From Hoylesella timonensis 4401737 = DSM 22865 = JCM 15640 (GTDB taxonomy: Bacteria; Bacteroidota; Bacteroidia; Bacteroidales; Bacteroidaceae), in the NCBI RefSeq assembly GCF_000455445.1, contig NZ_HG417093.1, positions 235,356-299,355 of the forward strand: DNA of 64,000 bases. Reading direction: 5' to 3'. Of the stretch, positions 1 through 7,853 are shown one piece after another (the first letter of the stretch is position 1; the number at the start of each line of letters is the position of its first letter). The notes below the pieces were generated by a model. The model was not told the origin of the DNA. It did not search any database and saw only the letters and a program-made list of their open reading frames with translations. Both the position numbers and the translations under genes were made by a program.

Positions 1-624
1 TCCCTTAATTAAGGTTTCTAATTTCTCAATGATTTTGTTTTGGGTAGAGATGCGTTCGTCTATCAAATGCAATAAAGTGGCTATCTTTGTTTGTTCTTTT
101 TTCTCCTTGGGTACATGATGATATGTTTGAAAAAAGTCCTGAACAGATATATTGAGTAGTCCATGATTTCGTGCGCCTTCTACTGCTATTTCAGAAACAC
201 TTTTGTGCCATTTAGGTGATTCAAAATATTGTAGAATAAAATCTGACTCAACATTATCTTGCGTTGCAAAACAAATATAAAGAGCTGATAATACCCCTTG
301 TTCATAATTATCCAACCTTTTTATAGCACCCCACGGATAATCATTTGAATAACTTTTATTATAAGCAAATTCCCCTTTTTTCAACAAGTAATAGTTTGAC
401 ATATCTGTGCTTGCTACAATCTTGTTGAAGAATGTAATTTGATCTACTAAACCATATTTAGCAGAAATCGTAAGAGGAAGTTTCGATAAGTTGTACTTAT
501 TTTTTCGCTTTACACGTTCTGTGAAATCCCCCAAACGTTTTTTCTCCCACTCTCCCTCAAATTCAGGAAATCTCAGATTTGGGACATTGAGGACTTTTTT
601 ATCTTTATTTTCTGCCATAGCCAT
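1..624 (-). CDS. hsdS: Type I restriction-modification specificity subunit HsdS (partial, runs off left edge)
   Basis: Open minus-strand frame from ATG at 624 (or ATG at 618) to the window edge with no stop. HsdS binds the target site and guides the HsdM/HsdR complex. The visible 208 residues hold one target-recognition domain: an N-terminal PxLRFPEFEGEWEKKRLGD start typical of HsdS, then a conserved helical spacer ending in KIATLLHLIDERISTQNKIIEKL. The second half lies outside the window. The ATG overlaps the stop of the upstream ORF6N gene (TAATG), so translation is probably coupled. Family assignment is firm; completeness cannot be judged. Confidence 0.88.
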   Translation of the reverse strand, partial: MAMAENKDKKVLNVPNLRFPEFEGEWEKKRLGDFTERVKRKNKYNLSKLPLTISAKYGLVDQITFFNKIVASTDMSNYYLLKKGEFAYNKSYSNDYPWGAIKRLDNYEQGVLSALYICFATQDNVESDFILQYFESPKWHKSVSEIAVEGARNHGLLNISVQDFFQTYHHVPKEKKEQTKIATLLHLIDERISTQNKIIEKLETLIKG

Positions 625-1589
625 TATTCTGTAATTTTCTTGATGAGTTCAGTTGCTGCAATGTCGTGCATGAGAGTAAAGCCGAACCACTTTTTACCCA
701 AGTCCTTGATAGAAGCTCCAATATGATATACTTCGTCGTCAATAAGTAGGAAACGGTCATGTGCCTTGCTAAATTGTTTTATCTCAATGAATGGATATTG
801 AGAGTTATGACGGTCGACATCCAACTTAAATTGGTTACTGATACGTTGTGTGTAAATAGTTGCTGTTACCCCATTCTCTCGTTTGTCAAGCAATGTAAGC
901 ACGGTGTCATCCACATAATTATCAATAAGTACAATTGAGTGTTTGGCTTTTCGTATCAAGTTAGATACGAAACGGTGTGCATCAAATACTTGACCATCAT
1001 AGAATATACCTTGTATGGGTAGATTGTTCGCATTTAATCGTTTGAAAACCTCATCAATGCGTTTGTCTATCAGATTTTGGTGTTGCTTCATTTCCAACTG
1101 ATGATACTCAATTGTTTCAAGCCGTTGGAACAATTGGGCATTGGAAGCTACAAAACGGCGCATGACAACAAAGGCATCCATAATCTTAATACTAACAGCA
1201 ATAGCTATTTTACTATGAAGCACTGTAGAAAGCATGGATATACCTTGTTCTGTAAAGACATAGGGCATAACCGTGGAATGCTTCAACGTATTAAGGCGGT
1301 CGCAATTTGCGACCAGTTTATCAGTTTCTTCCTTTGTCAATTGGAAGCGAAAGCGTTCAGGGAATCGCTCAACGTTACGGCGTACTTGCTCATTAAGGCG
1401 TTTGGTTTCAACGCCATAGAGGATAGCCAAGTCTCGGTCAACCATCACTTGTTTACCTCTTATATTCATAATAAGCCGTGCAATATCATCCTGACTAGAA
1501 TGTTGTTGCTCTATCGCCATAGGTAACTGGTCGCAATTTGCGACTGGTTCAGTTGATTGGCGTTCTGTATTTTCCTTATCTTTCGTCAT
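624..1589 (-). CDS. ORF6N-domain protein with phospholipase-D-like C-terminus
   Basis: 321 residues. Residues about 33-130 match the ORF6N DNA-binding domain (IRGKQVMVDRDLAILYGVETKRLN, then PYVFTEQGISMLSTVL). After a helical linker, residues about 195-321 look like a single phospholipase-D-type domain with HDRFLLID at H277-R279-D284, an HxK(x4)D signature with Arg for Lys. It sits between hsdM and hsdS and its stop overlaps hsdS. ORF6N proteins are often found inside Bacteroidota type I systems; their role there is not settled. A perfect dyad encoding VANCD occurs twice, once in the domain and once in the N-terminal linker. Whether it acts as a nuclease or regulator is inference. Confidence 0.8.
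   Translation of the reverse strand: MTKDKENTERQSTEPVANCDQLPMAIEQQHSSQDDIARLIMNIRGKQVMVDRDLAILYGVETKRLNEQVRRNVERFPERFRFQLTKEETDKLVANCDRLNTLKHSTVMPYVFTEQGISMLSTVLHSKIAIAVSIKIMDAFVVMRRFVASNAQLFQRLETIEYHQLEMKQHQNLIDKRIDEVFKRLNANNLPIQGIFYDGQVFDAHRFVSNLIRKAKHSIVLIDNYVDDTVLTLLDKRENGVTATIYTQRISNQFKLDVDRHNSQYPFIEIKQFSKAHDRFLLIDDEVYHIGASIKDLGKKWFGFTLMHDIAATELIKKITE
1298..1545. repeat. Paired dyad repeats GGTCGCAA-N-TTGCGACC inside the ORF6N gene
   Basis: A 17-nt dyad occurs at 1298-1314 with perfect 8-bp arms and at 1529-1545 with one arm base changed. Both are in the same reading frame and encode VANCD. A half-site (TTGCGACT) also lies between this gene and hsdM near 1613. The first copy is part of the ORF6N domain; the second lies in the disordered N-terminus. 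Confidence 0.7.
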
Positions 1590-1628
1590 AACTTCTTATT
1601 TTGACATTATAACTTGCGACTCCATATT

Positions 1629-3182
1629 TTACATTATCCCCAATTCTTTCAAATAACCTTCAATTTCTTTATCAAGGTCGGCACGCTTGGCTTCCAGATC
1701 CTTGATTTCCTTCATCACGGCATGAATGTCAATAGGTTCTTCCTCCTCGAAAGTATCAACGTAACGAGGAATGTTGAGGTTGTAATCGTTTTCGGCTATC
1801 TCCTCCAAGGTGGCAAGGTGGCTGTATTTCTCAATCTCCTTGCGATCACGGTAGCTCTCAACAATCTTCTGAATATGCTGTGGGCGCAGCTTGTTCTGTG
1901 TCTTTATCTTCTCAAAATCCTTGCTGGCATCAATGAAGAGAATACTGTCGTCTTCCTTACGGCATTTCTTAAACACCAGAATACAGGTAGGGATGCTTGT
2001 TCCATAGAAGATGTTGGCAGGCAGACCGATGATAGCATCCACATAGTTTTTCTTCTCAATGAGGAAGCGGCGGATTACTCCCTCAGCATTTCCACGGAAG
2101 AGAACACCATGAGGAGCAACGCAAGCCATAGTTCCACCCTCGTTTAAGTGATAAAGCATGTGGAGTATGAACGCATAATCAGCTGTCTTGCGTGGAGCAA
2201 GCCGTCCTGCCTTGCTGAAACGGTCATCATTGTTGAACTTATCAGCAGCACTCCACTCTGCAGAGAACGGAGGGTTGGCAACAACGGCATCAAACTGAGT
2301 GTCACCAAAAGCATCAGCTTCGAGTGTGTCGCCATTCTCAATACGGAAGTTGCTGAATTTGATGCCATGAAGGAGCATATTCATGCGGGCAAGATTGTAG
2401 GTCGTGGGATTCTTCTCCTGTCCGAATATCTCATTAGCATGCCCTATACCTGCTGCACGGAGCAGCAAAGAGCCACTACCACAGGTTGGATCATAAACAT
2501 TGCGAAGGCGTGCATGGCCGAGGGTTACAATTTCAGCCAAGATACGGCTTACTTCCTGCGGAGTGTAAAACTCACCGGCTTTTTTTCCTGCACCGGCGGC
2601 AAACTGGCTAATCATATACTCATAGGCATCGCCAAGAATGTCAATCTCTTGTGAGGCCTCCACACCAAAGTCTATATCATCAAGGGCAAGAAGCACGTTG
2701 CTTACTAATGTGTTTTTATCGTCTGCAGTCTTGCCTAATTTGGGCGAAGCGAGGTCTATGTCTGAGAACAAACCGCCAAAGTCCTCTTCGCTATCTTGCC
2801 CAAGCGTGCTGTCCTCTATACGCTTCAAAGAACGCTCAAGTATCGGCAGAATATTTTCTTTCTTTTTAATACTCTCAATAACGGATGAGAACAAGAAGCT
2901 GGGTTCTATGAAATAGCCAATGTTTTCGATACATTCGGTCTTTACGCTCTCTTGTAGCTCTTCTATATCGGTATCTTTTTCCATTGTCCATAATTCTTTG
3001 AAGGTTACATCATCATCCACTAAGGCGTCATTGGCATGTTTTTCAATCTTCTCTGACAGATATTTATAAAAGATAAAGCCTAATGTGAAGTACATAAAGT
3101 CGCTTGCCGACATGTTTCCACGCAACTTATTGGCTACTTCCCAAAGCTGGTCACGCAATTTCTGTTGTAATTCTTCGCTCAT
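1629..3182 (-). CDS. hsdM: Type I restriction-modification DNA methyltransferase HsdM
   Basis: 517 residues, normal length for HsdM. It transfers a methyl group from S-adenosylmethionine to adenine N6 and also forms the core of the restriction complex. Visible parts: the N-terminal HsdM helical domain (LRDQLWEVANKLRGNMSAS), SAM-binding motif I DPTCGSG at 231-237, and catalytic motif IV NPPF at 303-306, with the C-terminal coiled tail (KDLEAKRADLDKEIEG) that contacts HsdS. It starts 7 nt after the peptidase stop and is followed after about 40 nt by the ORF6N gene. No damage is seen. Confidence 0.95.
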   Translation of the reverse strand: MSEELQQKLRDQLWEVANKLRGNMSASDFMYFTLGFIFYKYLSEKIEKHANDALVDDDVTFKELWTMEKDTDIEELQESVKTECIENIGYFIEPSFLFSSVIESIKKKENILPILERSLKRIEDSTLGQDSEEDFGGLFSDIDLASPKLGKTADDKNTLVSNVLLALDDIDFGVEASQEIDILGDAYEYMISQFAAGAGKKAGEFYTPQEVSRILAEIVTLGHARLRNVYDPTCGSGSLLLRAAGIGHANEIFGQEKNPTTYNLARMNMLLHGIKFSNFRIENGDTLEADAFGDTQFDAVVANPPFSAEWSAADKFNNDDRFSKAGRLAPRKTADYAFILHMLYHLNEGGTMACVAPHGVLFRGNAEGVIRRFLIEKKNYVDAIIGLPANIFYGTSIPTCILVFKKCRKEDDSILFIDASKDFEKIKTQNKLRPQHIQKIVESYRDRKEIEKYSHLATLEEIAENDYNLNIPRYVDTFEEEEPIDIHAVMKEIKDLEAKRADLDKEIEGYLKELGIM

Positions 3183-3189
3183 ATTATTG

Positions 3190-3846
3190 TTATTTCTTAT
3201 TTTCTATTATTAAAATATCTCTCAATGCCACTTTGTATGATTGGGATTTTGTTATGTTATCAAATGGAAATTCTGACTTGCTGTGTATATGTGAAACATC
3301 AATTATACAATTCCATGAAGAAAATGTAGGTGCTTCTTCACTGGGGTCTAAGCATAAGATTTTCATAATTGCACCATTCTTATCACAAAATTCGTAGCCA
3401 ACAGCAAGCATGGCGTGAGCTCCATCAGTAAACACAGTTGATATTATAACCGGTTTGTCCTCATCAAGCGTATCTGCAATGAGACCAATAAGTTTCTCCT
3501 TGTCTCGTGGATTTCTCCTTCTGACTCTTATCCCGAAACTTTGCTCGTTAATTTCTTTTCTAAGAGTTGAATAGGAATAGCCAGACCTTACCATTCCTTG
3601 CTCATCAAGAAAATGGCTTAAAAATTTTCCTTTGGGTGTTCTTCTGTCAGGCTTGTTGAATATATCCAAGTCTTCCTCGGTGACAGCACCAATGCACAAC
3701 AGCGCCATAGACAAGGAATAAACAGCGCAAGCCCCATCCATATGTCCTTGACGTCTATGTAATATAACATATTTACCATTTGCATCCTTGACAAGTACAC
3801 CTTTAGGACTTATCCGTATTGAATCTATTACTTTTATTGAACTCAT
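3190..3846 (-). CDS. Papain-like cysteine peptidase embedded in the restriction operon
   Basis: 218 residues, no signal peptide, so cytoplasmic. The order Q33...C40 (QGHMDGACAVYSLSMALL), H144 (DGAHAMLAVGYE) and D167 (ILCLDPSEEAP) gives the Gln oxyanion residue and Cys-His-Asp triad of papain-fold peptidases such as the C39-like group. This is a motif reading, not a database match. It lies 12 nt after hsdR and 7 nt before hsdM, so it is almost certainly co-transcribed with the restriction genes. A peptidase is not a standard type I component. It could be a defence effector, a processing enzyme or a passenger; a transglutaminase-like activity is an alternative for the same fold. Confidence 0.6.
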   Translation of the reverse strand: MSSIKVIDSIRISPKGVLVKDANGKYVILHRRQGHMDGACAVYSLSMALLCIGAVTEEDLDIFNKPDRRTPKGKFLSHFLDEQGMVRSGYSYSTLRKEINEQSFGIRVRRRNPRDKEKLIGLIADTLDEDKPVIISTVFTDGAHAMLAVGYEFCDKNGAIMKILCLDPSEEAPTFSSWNCIIDVSHIHSKSEFPFDNITKSQSYKVALRDILIIENKK

Positions 3847-3858
3847 ATATGTTTTTAA

Positions 3859-6702
3859 TTATTCCCAACTGAATGTTCGTATGATAGATTGCAAGCGGTC
3901 AAGTATCCTTGTCAATGTTTTGCGTCTTTTTATTAATCCTAAATGCTTTTCTTTCAACGCCTCTTGTATAATTTCTGGTTGTTCCTTTTGCAAGTAGTCA
4001 TATTCAGACAAGTAATGATTGAGAACAGATACATCCAAGCCCTCTTCTTTTGCAAGTTTATCTACTGCGTTGTTCCGCTCAGTCGTGATGTAATTGTTCA
4101 ATCGTTCTTCAAGGTCGCTTGTACCGTCAAACTTCTGTTTGCGTGCCATAAAGTTATCTCGGTCATCATCCACGTTCTGCTGTATAAAGCCATCAATTAG
4201 TTTTGCCTTGTTACGTAACTCAGCATCTTTAATCATCGTATCAATAATATACGTACGTTTTTCCTTATAATCTGCGCTGTAAGGATTAAGATCAGCGATC
4301 AGTTCAAGTATGTAAGTTACATTGATAATATCACTATGCAACAATTCTAAACAGAAATCAATATCATCAATACCTGACCCTGTTGAAGTTTCCGTGGACT
4401 CTGTATCTTCGTCAGGCGTTTGATTTTCTTCTGAAGGCTTACAGCTACCGGCAAATGTATCGTAAATATCAAGGTATTTGCTTCGGAAGTCCATAAATTG
4501 CTGCTCTGTCATACCAAGATCTGCAGCATCTTCTTCAAATTCATCGTAAACCTGAATCTCTGCATGTTTCTTAATGACATCACGGAATGCAAGGATAAAC
4601 AGCTTTTTATCTTTCTCGCTCTGCAACAAATCTATGCTGCTGGGAGTTGGGTATTGTTCTAAGAAGTTTGTCGTAAGTTCCTGATAATTCTTCTTGACTT
4701 CATTAAAAGGCGGACGGACAATATCTTCAAGATTATTGCTGTTACTGAAAAGCTTGATAGAAGCATCCACATTGCTTTTCAAATCACGGAAGCAAACAAT
4801 CTTGCCAAAACGTTTCTTTTCATTCAGTACACGGTTTGTACGACTGAATGCTTGTAATAATCCATGATAGTCCATATTCTTATCCACATAGAGTGTATTG
4901 AGTTTCTTGCTGTCAAAGCCTGTCAAGAACATGCCGACTACCAGACAAAGGTCAAGTGGCTTCATGTCTGTTTTCTTTTTCTTCATGCGAAGATTGATGT
5001 CATCATAATATGCACGGAAGTTTTCTGTAGTGAAACTTGTACCGAACATGTCATTATAGTCATCCATAATAGCCTGTAACTCATCTGCTTCGCCCGTGCT
5101 TTCACTCACATAGCTACCAGTATTCATACCTGTAAGGGCGTCGTCCTGACTGCTGTTAGATGCGTATGTAAACACGGCTCCTATTTTAATTTTGGGATCA
5201 AGACTCTTGAATATTTTATAATATCGAATAAGTGTTGGCACAGACTGCACGGCAAACAAAGCGTCAAACTCGCCATCAAATGTTGATTTATTGAAATTAT
5301 TAAGGATAAATTTGGCAATTTCCGTCATACGGTTTTGGCTAGTATTATCTACATCGGCATTGCCATGATAATATTCTACGAGGAAACCAAGTACATTTTC
5401 ATCTGCAATAGCATCCTTTATCAGATACTTGTGGAGGCAGTTGCCGAAGATTTCCTTTGTTGTATGACCATCCACAGCATTCTCAACGAAGATTGGCGTA
5501 CCTGTAAATCCGAATATCTGTGTGTTGTCGAAAAACCTGACGATATTCTTATGGCAATCTCCGAAATGACTACGATGACACTCATCAAAAATCATCACGA
5601 TACGAGAATGACGGATTTCTTCAATCTGCCTGCTATACCACTGCTTACTTACAGCGGCATTGAGCTTCTGGATTGTGGTGATGATAATTTTGGAATTACC
5701 ATGAAGGCGCTTCACAAGTTCATCTGTGTTGTCGGTACTATCAACAGCACCTGGTTCAAATGCCTCATATTCGGATTGCGTCTGTGTGTCAAGGTCGTGT
5801 CTGTCAACTACAAACATAACCTTGTCCACATCGTCCAATTCGGCTACAAGCTGGGCAGCCTTAAATGAAGTCAGCGTTTTTCCCGCACCAGTTGTATGCC
5901 ATATATAGCCATTGTTATTGGAATTTTTCACACGGTCAAGTAACTTCTCAACGGCATAGAACTGGTAAGGACGCAACACCATTAGGCATTTATCTCCTTC
6001 GTGCAGTACGATATACTTGCCTATTATTTTGCCTAACGTGCATTTATCAAAGAAGCTGGTGGCGAACTTTTCCAATTCATTGAAAGGTACATTAGCTGCA
6101 TCTGTCCAATTGAACGTGAATTTGTAGCCACTATTCGGATTGTTGGCAAAATAACGCGTATTTACTCCGTTGGAGATAACAAACAGCTGCACATAGTCAA
6201 ACAGTCCATGGAACGAGGTCTTATGATAACGTTGTATCTGGTTGTAAGCCTGTTTCAGCTCTACCCCTCTGCGCTTCAGCTCTATCTGAACCAAAGGTAA
6301 ACCATTTATAAGTATTGTCACGTCATAACGACACTTCTTTCTTCCTTCAACAGTAATCTGATGGGAAACCTGAAACTCGTTCTGACACCAGTGGGTGCGG
6401 TTCAGGAATTCCACCCACAGGCGTTCTCCATCATCCAGTTCAAGTGGAAAGAGGTCACGAAGTTTCTTTGCCTTTTCAAAACGTGTGCCACCCTCAAGAT
6501 AAATCAAGATTTTATCAAATTCGGCTTCGGTAAACTCGGTACGCCCAATCTCTTCCAGTCTCTTCCTGTTATGTTTCTCAAGTTGACTTTTGAAATTTGT
6601 CCGGAGATTTTTCTCTTCTTCAATCTGTACATATTCATAGTTCATTTGCTGAAGAGTAGCAATGAGTCCGTTCTCAAGAGCAGCTTCACTTTGTACTGGC
6701 AT
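3859..6702 (-). CDS. hsdR: Type I restriction enzyme endonuclease/translocase subunit HsdR
   Basis: 947 residues. It cleaves foreign DNA after ATP-driven translocation. Domains in order: the N-terminal PD-(D/E)xK nuclease with D127 (YDVTI) and ELK at 141-143; superfamily 2 motor with Walker A TTGAGKT at 270-276, DECH at 373-376 and GFTGTP near 398-403; second motor lobe with FLTGFDSKKLNTL and the QAFSRTNR motif; then the helical C-terminus that binds the methylase core. It is the second gene of the operon, 37 nt after xre. It looks intact. Confidence 0.95.
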   Translation of the reverse strand: MPVQSEAALENGLIATLQQMNYEYVQIEEEKNLRTNFKSQLEKHNRKRLEEIGRTEFTEAEFDKILIYLEGGTRFEKAKKLRDLFPLELDDGERLWVEFLNRTHWCQNEFQVSHQITVEGRKKCRYDVTILINGLPLVQIELKRRGVELKQAYNQIQRYHKTSFHGLFDYVQLFVISNGVNTRYFANNPNSGYKFTFNWTDAANVPFNELEKFATSFFDKCTLGKIIGKYIVLHEGDKCLMVLRPYQFYAVEKLLDRVKNSNNNGYIWHTTGAGKTLTSFKAAQLVAELDDVDKVMFVVDRHDLDTQTQSEYEAFEPGAVDSTDNTDELVKRLHGNSKIIITTIQKLNAAVSKQWYSRQIEEIRHSRIVMIFDECHRSHFGDCHKNIVRFFDNTQIFGFTGTPIFVENAVDGHTTKEIFGNCLHKYLIKDAIADENVLGFLVEYYHGNADVDNTSQNRMTEIAKFILNNFNKSTFDGEFDALFAVQSVPTLIRYYKIFKSLDPKIKIGAVFTYASNSSQDDALTGMNTGSYVSESTGEADELQAIMDDYNDMFGTSFTTENFRAYYDDINLRMKKKKTDMKPLDLCLVVGMFLTGFDSKKLNTLYVDKNMDYHGLLQAFSRTNRVLNEKKRFGKIVCFRDLKSNVDASIKLFSNSNNLEDIVRPPFNEVKKNYQELTTNFLEQYPTPSSIDLLQSEKDKKLFILAFRDVIKKHAEIQVYDEFEEDAADLGMTEQQFMDFRSKYLDIYDTFAGSCKPSEENQTPDEDTESTETSTGSGIDDIDFCLELLHSDIINVTYILELIADLNPYSADYKEKRTYIIDTMIKDAELRNKAKLIDGFIQQNVDDDRDNFMARKQKFDGTSDLEERLNNYITTERNNAVDKLAKEEGLDVSVLNHYLSEYDYLQKEQPEIIQEALKEKHLGLIKRRKTLTRILDRLQSIIRTFSWE

Positions 6703-6739
6703 ATTTATTCTTTAGTTATTATTTGTTTAACATATAAGG

Positions 6740-6958
6740 TTATTCTTCGGTTGACCTAAGTAATTCTCTCACATCAACCTTTAGCACCTTGGCGATTTCA
6801 AGAAGGTTCTCAAGGGACGGCTGCACTTTATTAGAGCACCACCGAGAAACGGTATTCTCTGTACGACCTATTTCATTCGCCAGCCATTTGCCAGACAATT
6901 GTTTTTCTGCCAAAACAGCTTTAATCCTATTTATCGCCTTTTTCTGTTGATTTATCAT
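6740..6958 (-). CDS. Small XRE-type HTH regulator heading the restriction operon
   Basis: 72 residues from the ATG at 6958; an upstream TTG could add nine residues but would lie almost on the promoter. The helix-turn-helix is clear (GKWLANEIGRTENTVSRWCSNKVQPSLENLLEIAKVL). It is the first gene before hsdR and probably acts as a controller or autorepressor of the operon, delaying nuclease expression. A possible operator, GGTTG-N6-CAACC, lies just upstream of its promoter. Confidence 0.8.
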   Translation of the reverse strand: MINQQKKAINRIKAVLAEKQLSGKWLANEIGRTENTVSRWCSNKVQPSLENLLEIAKVLKVDVRELLRSTEE

Positions 6959-6981
6959 TGTATATTGCAGAGTAGGTAAGT

Positions 6982-7015
6982 ACAAAGATACACTTTTAAG
7001 GTTGTTTCTCCAACC
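6982..7015 (-). promoter_or_regulatory. Promoter and candidate operator of the restriction operon
   Basis: Minus-strand TATCTTTG at 6982-6989 matches the Bacteroidota -7 consensus TAnnTTTG, about 24 nt before the xre ATG. An inverted repeat GGTTG-N6-CAACC at 7000-7015 lies in the spacer and -33 region, where an autorepressor could bind. Confidence 0.55.
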
Positions 7016-7084
7016 ATATTTAAAAGTAATTGATTTTTCCGTATAAAATTCTTGTTTTAGAATTGTATTTCATCGAAAAACGAT

Positions 7085-7193
7085 TATCTTTGCATTATAT
7101 AAGGTTAAGTGTTCTTTGAGGCATTGCAGAATAAAGAGAGGGAAAGAAACTCGCTCGTTTCCATCTCGTAACCCATTTACCCTTTATTTATTC
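7085..7193 (+). repeat. Left copy of an inverted promoter/leader repeat
   Basis: About 100 nt beginning with the promoter box TATCTTTG (7085-7092) and then a boxA-like GTTCTTTGA (7111-7119) and a GAAACTCGCTCGTTTC element. A second copy lies reversed at 7500-7612. GTTCTTTGA resembles the boxA antitermination signal of Bacteroidota rRNA leaders; that function is inference here. Confidence 0.7.
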
Positions 7194-7205
7194 TTATTTT
7201 ATTGA

Positions 7206-7490
7206 CTATCTGAAAGATACAATATTTTTGAATCTTTTGCGGGCGTAATCGGTTGCGATAAGCATCTTCGCCTTTTCCTCACTCTCACTCAGTGGTGCAC
7301 GTCCCAAGAGTGTGGCATTGCCCGTCTTGGCGAACTCCATCAGTTTGCCGATAAATTCTTCCTGTTCGGGCGTGGGCGGTATGTTGTGTAGTATCTCGTT
7401 CTTCTCTGGGCGGTCGATACCGATGTCCTTGGCAGTGCGAAAATCGCAAATCTCCGCATAAAAGTAATAGAAGCGAATGTAATCGGCTGA
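7206..7490 (-). pseudogene. Relic of the conjugative-element methylase/helicase gene (internal fragment)
   Basis: A minus-strand frame without a convincing start encodes [18 protein letters not shown], then [20 protein letters not shown] and [19 protein letters not shown], ending at a TAG at 7206-7208. I recognise this as the stretch of the large Bacteroidota ICE helicase that normally follows KVPELASFYAE. It lies exactly between the two reversed leader copies. About 85 residues of a protein of roughly 1,900 remain, so it is a fragment. The longer overlapping antisense-frame reading at 7285-7575 has no recognisable content. Confidence 0.75.
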
Positions 7491-7499
7491 TTACAAAAG

Positions 7500-7612
7500 G
7501 AAAGCATAAATAAGAATAATAAAAGGTGAACGACTTGGAAACGAGCGAGTTTCTTTCTCCTTCTTTCTTTTGCAATGCCTCAAAGAACTCTTTATTCTTG
7601 TTTGCAAAGATA
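7500..7612 (-). repeat. Right copy of the inverted promoter/leader repeat
   Basis: Reverse-strand copy of 7085-7193: TATCTTTG at 7605-7612 (minus), boxA-like GTTCTTTGA at 7580-7588 (minus), and the same GAAACTCGCTCGTTTC element, with small indels. The two copies face each other across the helicase relic. From 7613 to 7853 the sequence is AT-rich, with no gene seen. Confidence 0.7.
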
Positions 7613-7853
7613 TAAATTTTTCACAAGAAGATATACGGATTTCAAGAAATTCATAGAAAACTTCACTATATGAAATTGGAAAAATTGGAAAAATTATGAA
7701 AATCAGAGAAAAAAGATGCTGAACAATTTGTTGTAAACAATTTGGTTTTATATATTTTCGTCATATTTTCCTGTAATATAAGAAAGATTTTTTGAAGACT
7801 TACCTGAGGATCTATTTGAAAGTCTAAAATAAAGACACTAAACACAATAGCTT

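Noticed and set aside
7285..7575. 96-residue minus-strand frame across the leader repeat
   Set aside because: It reads the helicase relic in the wrong frame; the recognisable protein is in another minus-strand frame.
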